A stretch of 64,000 nucleotides of DNA from Hyphomicrobiales bacterium (lineage in GTDB: Bacteria > Pseudomonadota > Alphaproteobacteria > Rhizobiales > Rhizobiaceae): assembly GCA_900489925.1 (NCBI GenBank), contig UEHQ01000002.1, positions 62,001 to 126,000 of the forward strand, read 5' to 3'. This document shows positions 62,868 to 64,000 of the stretch, piece by piece; positions within the stretch are counted from its first letter, which is position 1, and the number at the start of each line of letters is the position of its first letter. Position numbers and translations under genes: made by a program. The notes beneath the pieces are model-generated. The model was not told the DNA's origin and searched no databases. It was given only the letters and a program-made list of their open reading frames with translations.

Positions 62868-64000
62868 ATAAGGGTCTCCAAAGCACACAACGTGTTCACA
62901 AGCCGCATCTGCTCGACCGTCCCGCATTTCGCCTCGCGCAGACGCGGCGCGCCGAAGACCAGCGCCAATCCCTTCGCACGGGACACGGCCACGTTGATCC
63001 GGCTCAACGAAAATAGAAACTCCATTCCACGCGCAGTTTCCTCGGCCGACGATGCAGTCATCGACACAAGGCAGACCGGCGCCTCCTGTCCCTGGAACTT
63101 GTCCACCGTGCCGACACGGATTGATTCCGGTAGTGCGTCGCGCAGCGCGTTGACCTGCGCGTTGTAGGGAGCGACGACGATGATATCGCTTGCGCGCAGG
63201 GGACGCGAGGTGCCATCCTTGTCGGTCCATGCGCCCTTCAACAGGTCGGCTGCTGCGGCTGCGATAGCGGCGACCTCCTCGGCAGCAATCTGCGCATTGC
63301 CCTCGTGGGGCACTGGCACCCAGAATGCACCCGCCTTGGGGATTGGAGTGCCTCGAACGGCCTGATGCATAGTGTCGGGGTGGCTTTCTAGCCGCCCCTC
63401 ATAGACCTGATCCGAGACAAAGCGGCAGACTTTCGGGTGCATCCGACGCGAGACGGGCAGGAAGATGCCCTGGTCCACCGGCATGGTGAGGTGTTCGCCC
63501 AGCATCCAGTCGAGGCAGGAGAGGTTTGCGGGTTCCGGATGCGCGCCTTGGATGACTTGTGGCAGTTGGCGTGGGTCACCCACCAGCACGATGTTGTGCG
63601 CCGCCCGGCTCATCGCGGCCATGTTCGCTAGGCCGACCTGTCCGGCCTCGTCCACGAAGAGCCAGTCGAAGGCCTGCACGTTTTCGTCACGGGCAAAAAA
63701 CCAAGCAGTGGCACCAACCACATGCCTACCAGCAGCAGCATCTTCATTGCTGTTGGTGCGACGAACGAGGCAGTTGTCGGGGTAGCTATCCTCTTCGCCC
63801 GAGGTCTTGTGGACGAGATCCAGCGTGATCGGCAGATCCGCGCCTTCCAGGGCGTTGAGACAGCCCATCAGCACGTTGCGGATCGCCTCATGACTGTTCG
63901 AAGTGACACCAACACGCGCACCCTTTTTCACCAGCGACAGGATCGCTCGGGCGGTGACATAGGTCTTGCCGGTCCCCGGCGGTCCTTGGATCGGAAGCAC
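62864..64000 (-). CDS. SF1 (UPF1-like) helicase, N-terminus beyond the window
   Basis: The visible 378 residues are the motor part of a superfamily 1 helicase: motif I LPIQGPPGTGKTYVTARAIL, motif II LFVDEAGQ, motif III VLVGDPRQLPQV, motif V/VI VGTVDKFQGQEAPV and SRINVAVSRAK. The codon at the right edge is internal, so the N-terminus lies outside. In proteins of this type a RecB-like nuclease domain can come first; that cannot be checked here. Its TGA overlaps the McrB ATG, so it is the upstream partner of McrBC in one operon. Confidence 0.88.
   Translation of the reverse strand: MLPIQGPPGTGKTYVTARAILSLVKKGARVGVTSNSHEAIRNVLMGCLNALEGADLPITLDLVHKTSGEEDSYPDNCLVRRTNSNEDAAAGRHVVGATAWFFARDENVQAFDWLFVDEAGQVGLANMAAMSRAAHNIVLVGDPRQLPQVIQGAHPEPANLSCLDWMLGEHLTMPVDQGIFLPVSRRMHPKVCRFVSDQVYEGRLESHPDTMHQAVRGTPIPKAGAFWVPVPHEGNAQIAAEEVAAIAAAAADLLKGAWTDKDGTSRPLRASDIIVVAPYNAQVNALRDALPESIRVGTVDKFQGQEAPVCLVSMTASSAEETARGMEFLFSLSRINVAVSRAKGLALVFGAPRLREAKCGTVEQMRLVNTLCALETLI

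Larger units (their letters stand above)
22306..64000. mobile_element. Integrated genomic island (defence island), right end outside the window
   Basis: The left boundary is inferred from the tRNA-Gln gene followed immediately by a recombinase gene. Everything to the right edge is accessory: two recombinase-like proteins, several nuclease/ATPase/helicase operons and a toxin-like protein, with no recognisable housekeeping gene. The right attachment site, expected to repeat the tRNA 3' end, is not in the window, so the true size (at least 41.7 kb) is unknown. No conjugation genes (relaxase, type IV secretion) were recognised, so self-transfer is unsupported in the visible part. Confidence 0.75.

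Noticed and set aside
22306..64000. CRISPR array or insertion sequences in the island
   Set aside because: No regularly spaced repeats, no transposase and no terminal inverted repeats were seen.

Overview
The window looks like a chromosomal segment of a Rhizobiaceae alphaproteobacterium (Rhizobium/Agrobacterium/Ensifer type). The evidence is the GC-rich coding, the plant-type GshA, DUF937 and DUF1127 genes, the rhizobial guaB neighbourhood, and AGAGC...GCTCT intergenic palindromes. No single gene fixes the genus.

Positions 1-22305 are ordinary backbone. They hold a glycolate oxidase pair (glcD and the window-cut glcE) with a divergent LysR regulator, a diverged adenosylhomocysteinase-like protein, a Nudix hydrolase, a PiT phosphate transporter, rsmE, gshA, a DUF937 protein, a DUF1127 protein, a second LysR regulator and a TetR regulator. 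A run of minus-strand metabolic and membrane genes follows (dienelactone hydrolase, MAPEG, a membrane protein, guaB, an MBL hydrolase), then a DHA2-type MFS exporter, a VOC protein, rlmE and a Ppx/GppA phosphatase. This part ends in tRNA-Gln(CTG).

From the 3' end of that tRNA to the right edge (at least 41.7 kb) the sequence reads as an integrated genomic island. Its left end carries a tRNA-proximal tyrosine recombinase and a second, convergent recombinase-like protein. Two minus-strand clusters make up most of the body. Cluster A (about 27.2-34.8 kb) has a DUF3102-like protein, a protein with a possible PD-(D/E)xK nuclease core, an unknown protein, an FtsH-like protease split into an AAA+ ATPase gene and an M41 peptidase gene, and a DUF429 protein. 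Cluster B (36.2-51.2 kb) is a tightly coupled five-gene operon: a 1725-aa DEAD helicase with DUF1998, an SNF2-type helicase, a 1461-aa Eco57I/PglX-like adenine methyltransferase, a Rad50-like ATPase with a zinc hook, and an HNH nuclease. The helicase, helicase and methyltransferase part resembles class 1 DISARM and Druantia, but the zinc-hook ATPase and HNH gene are not standard parts of those systems as I know them.

Right of this lie plus-strand genes for an OLD-like ATPase with a TOPRIM-like domain, a translationally coupled pair (unknown 502-aa protein and phospholipase-D-type nuclease), and a RES-domain toxin-like protein. A minus-strand McrBC-type type IV restriction operon follows (SF1 helicase, McrB with an EVE-like insertion, McrC), entering from the right edge. 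The island therefore looks like a defence island. Short hairpins of the AGCGGAAAT..ATTTCCGCT type recur in its intergenic gaps, and other palindromes flank the second recombinase and cluster A. I saw no CRISPR array, rRNA or insertion sequence.
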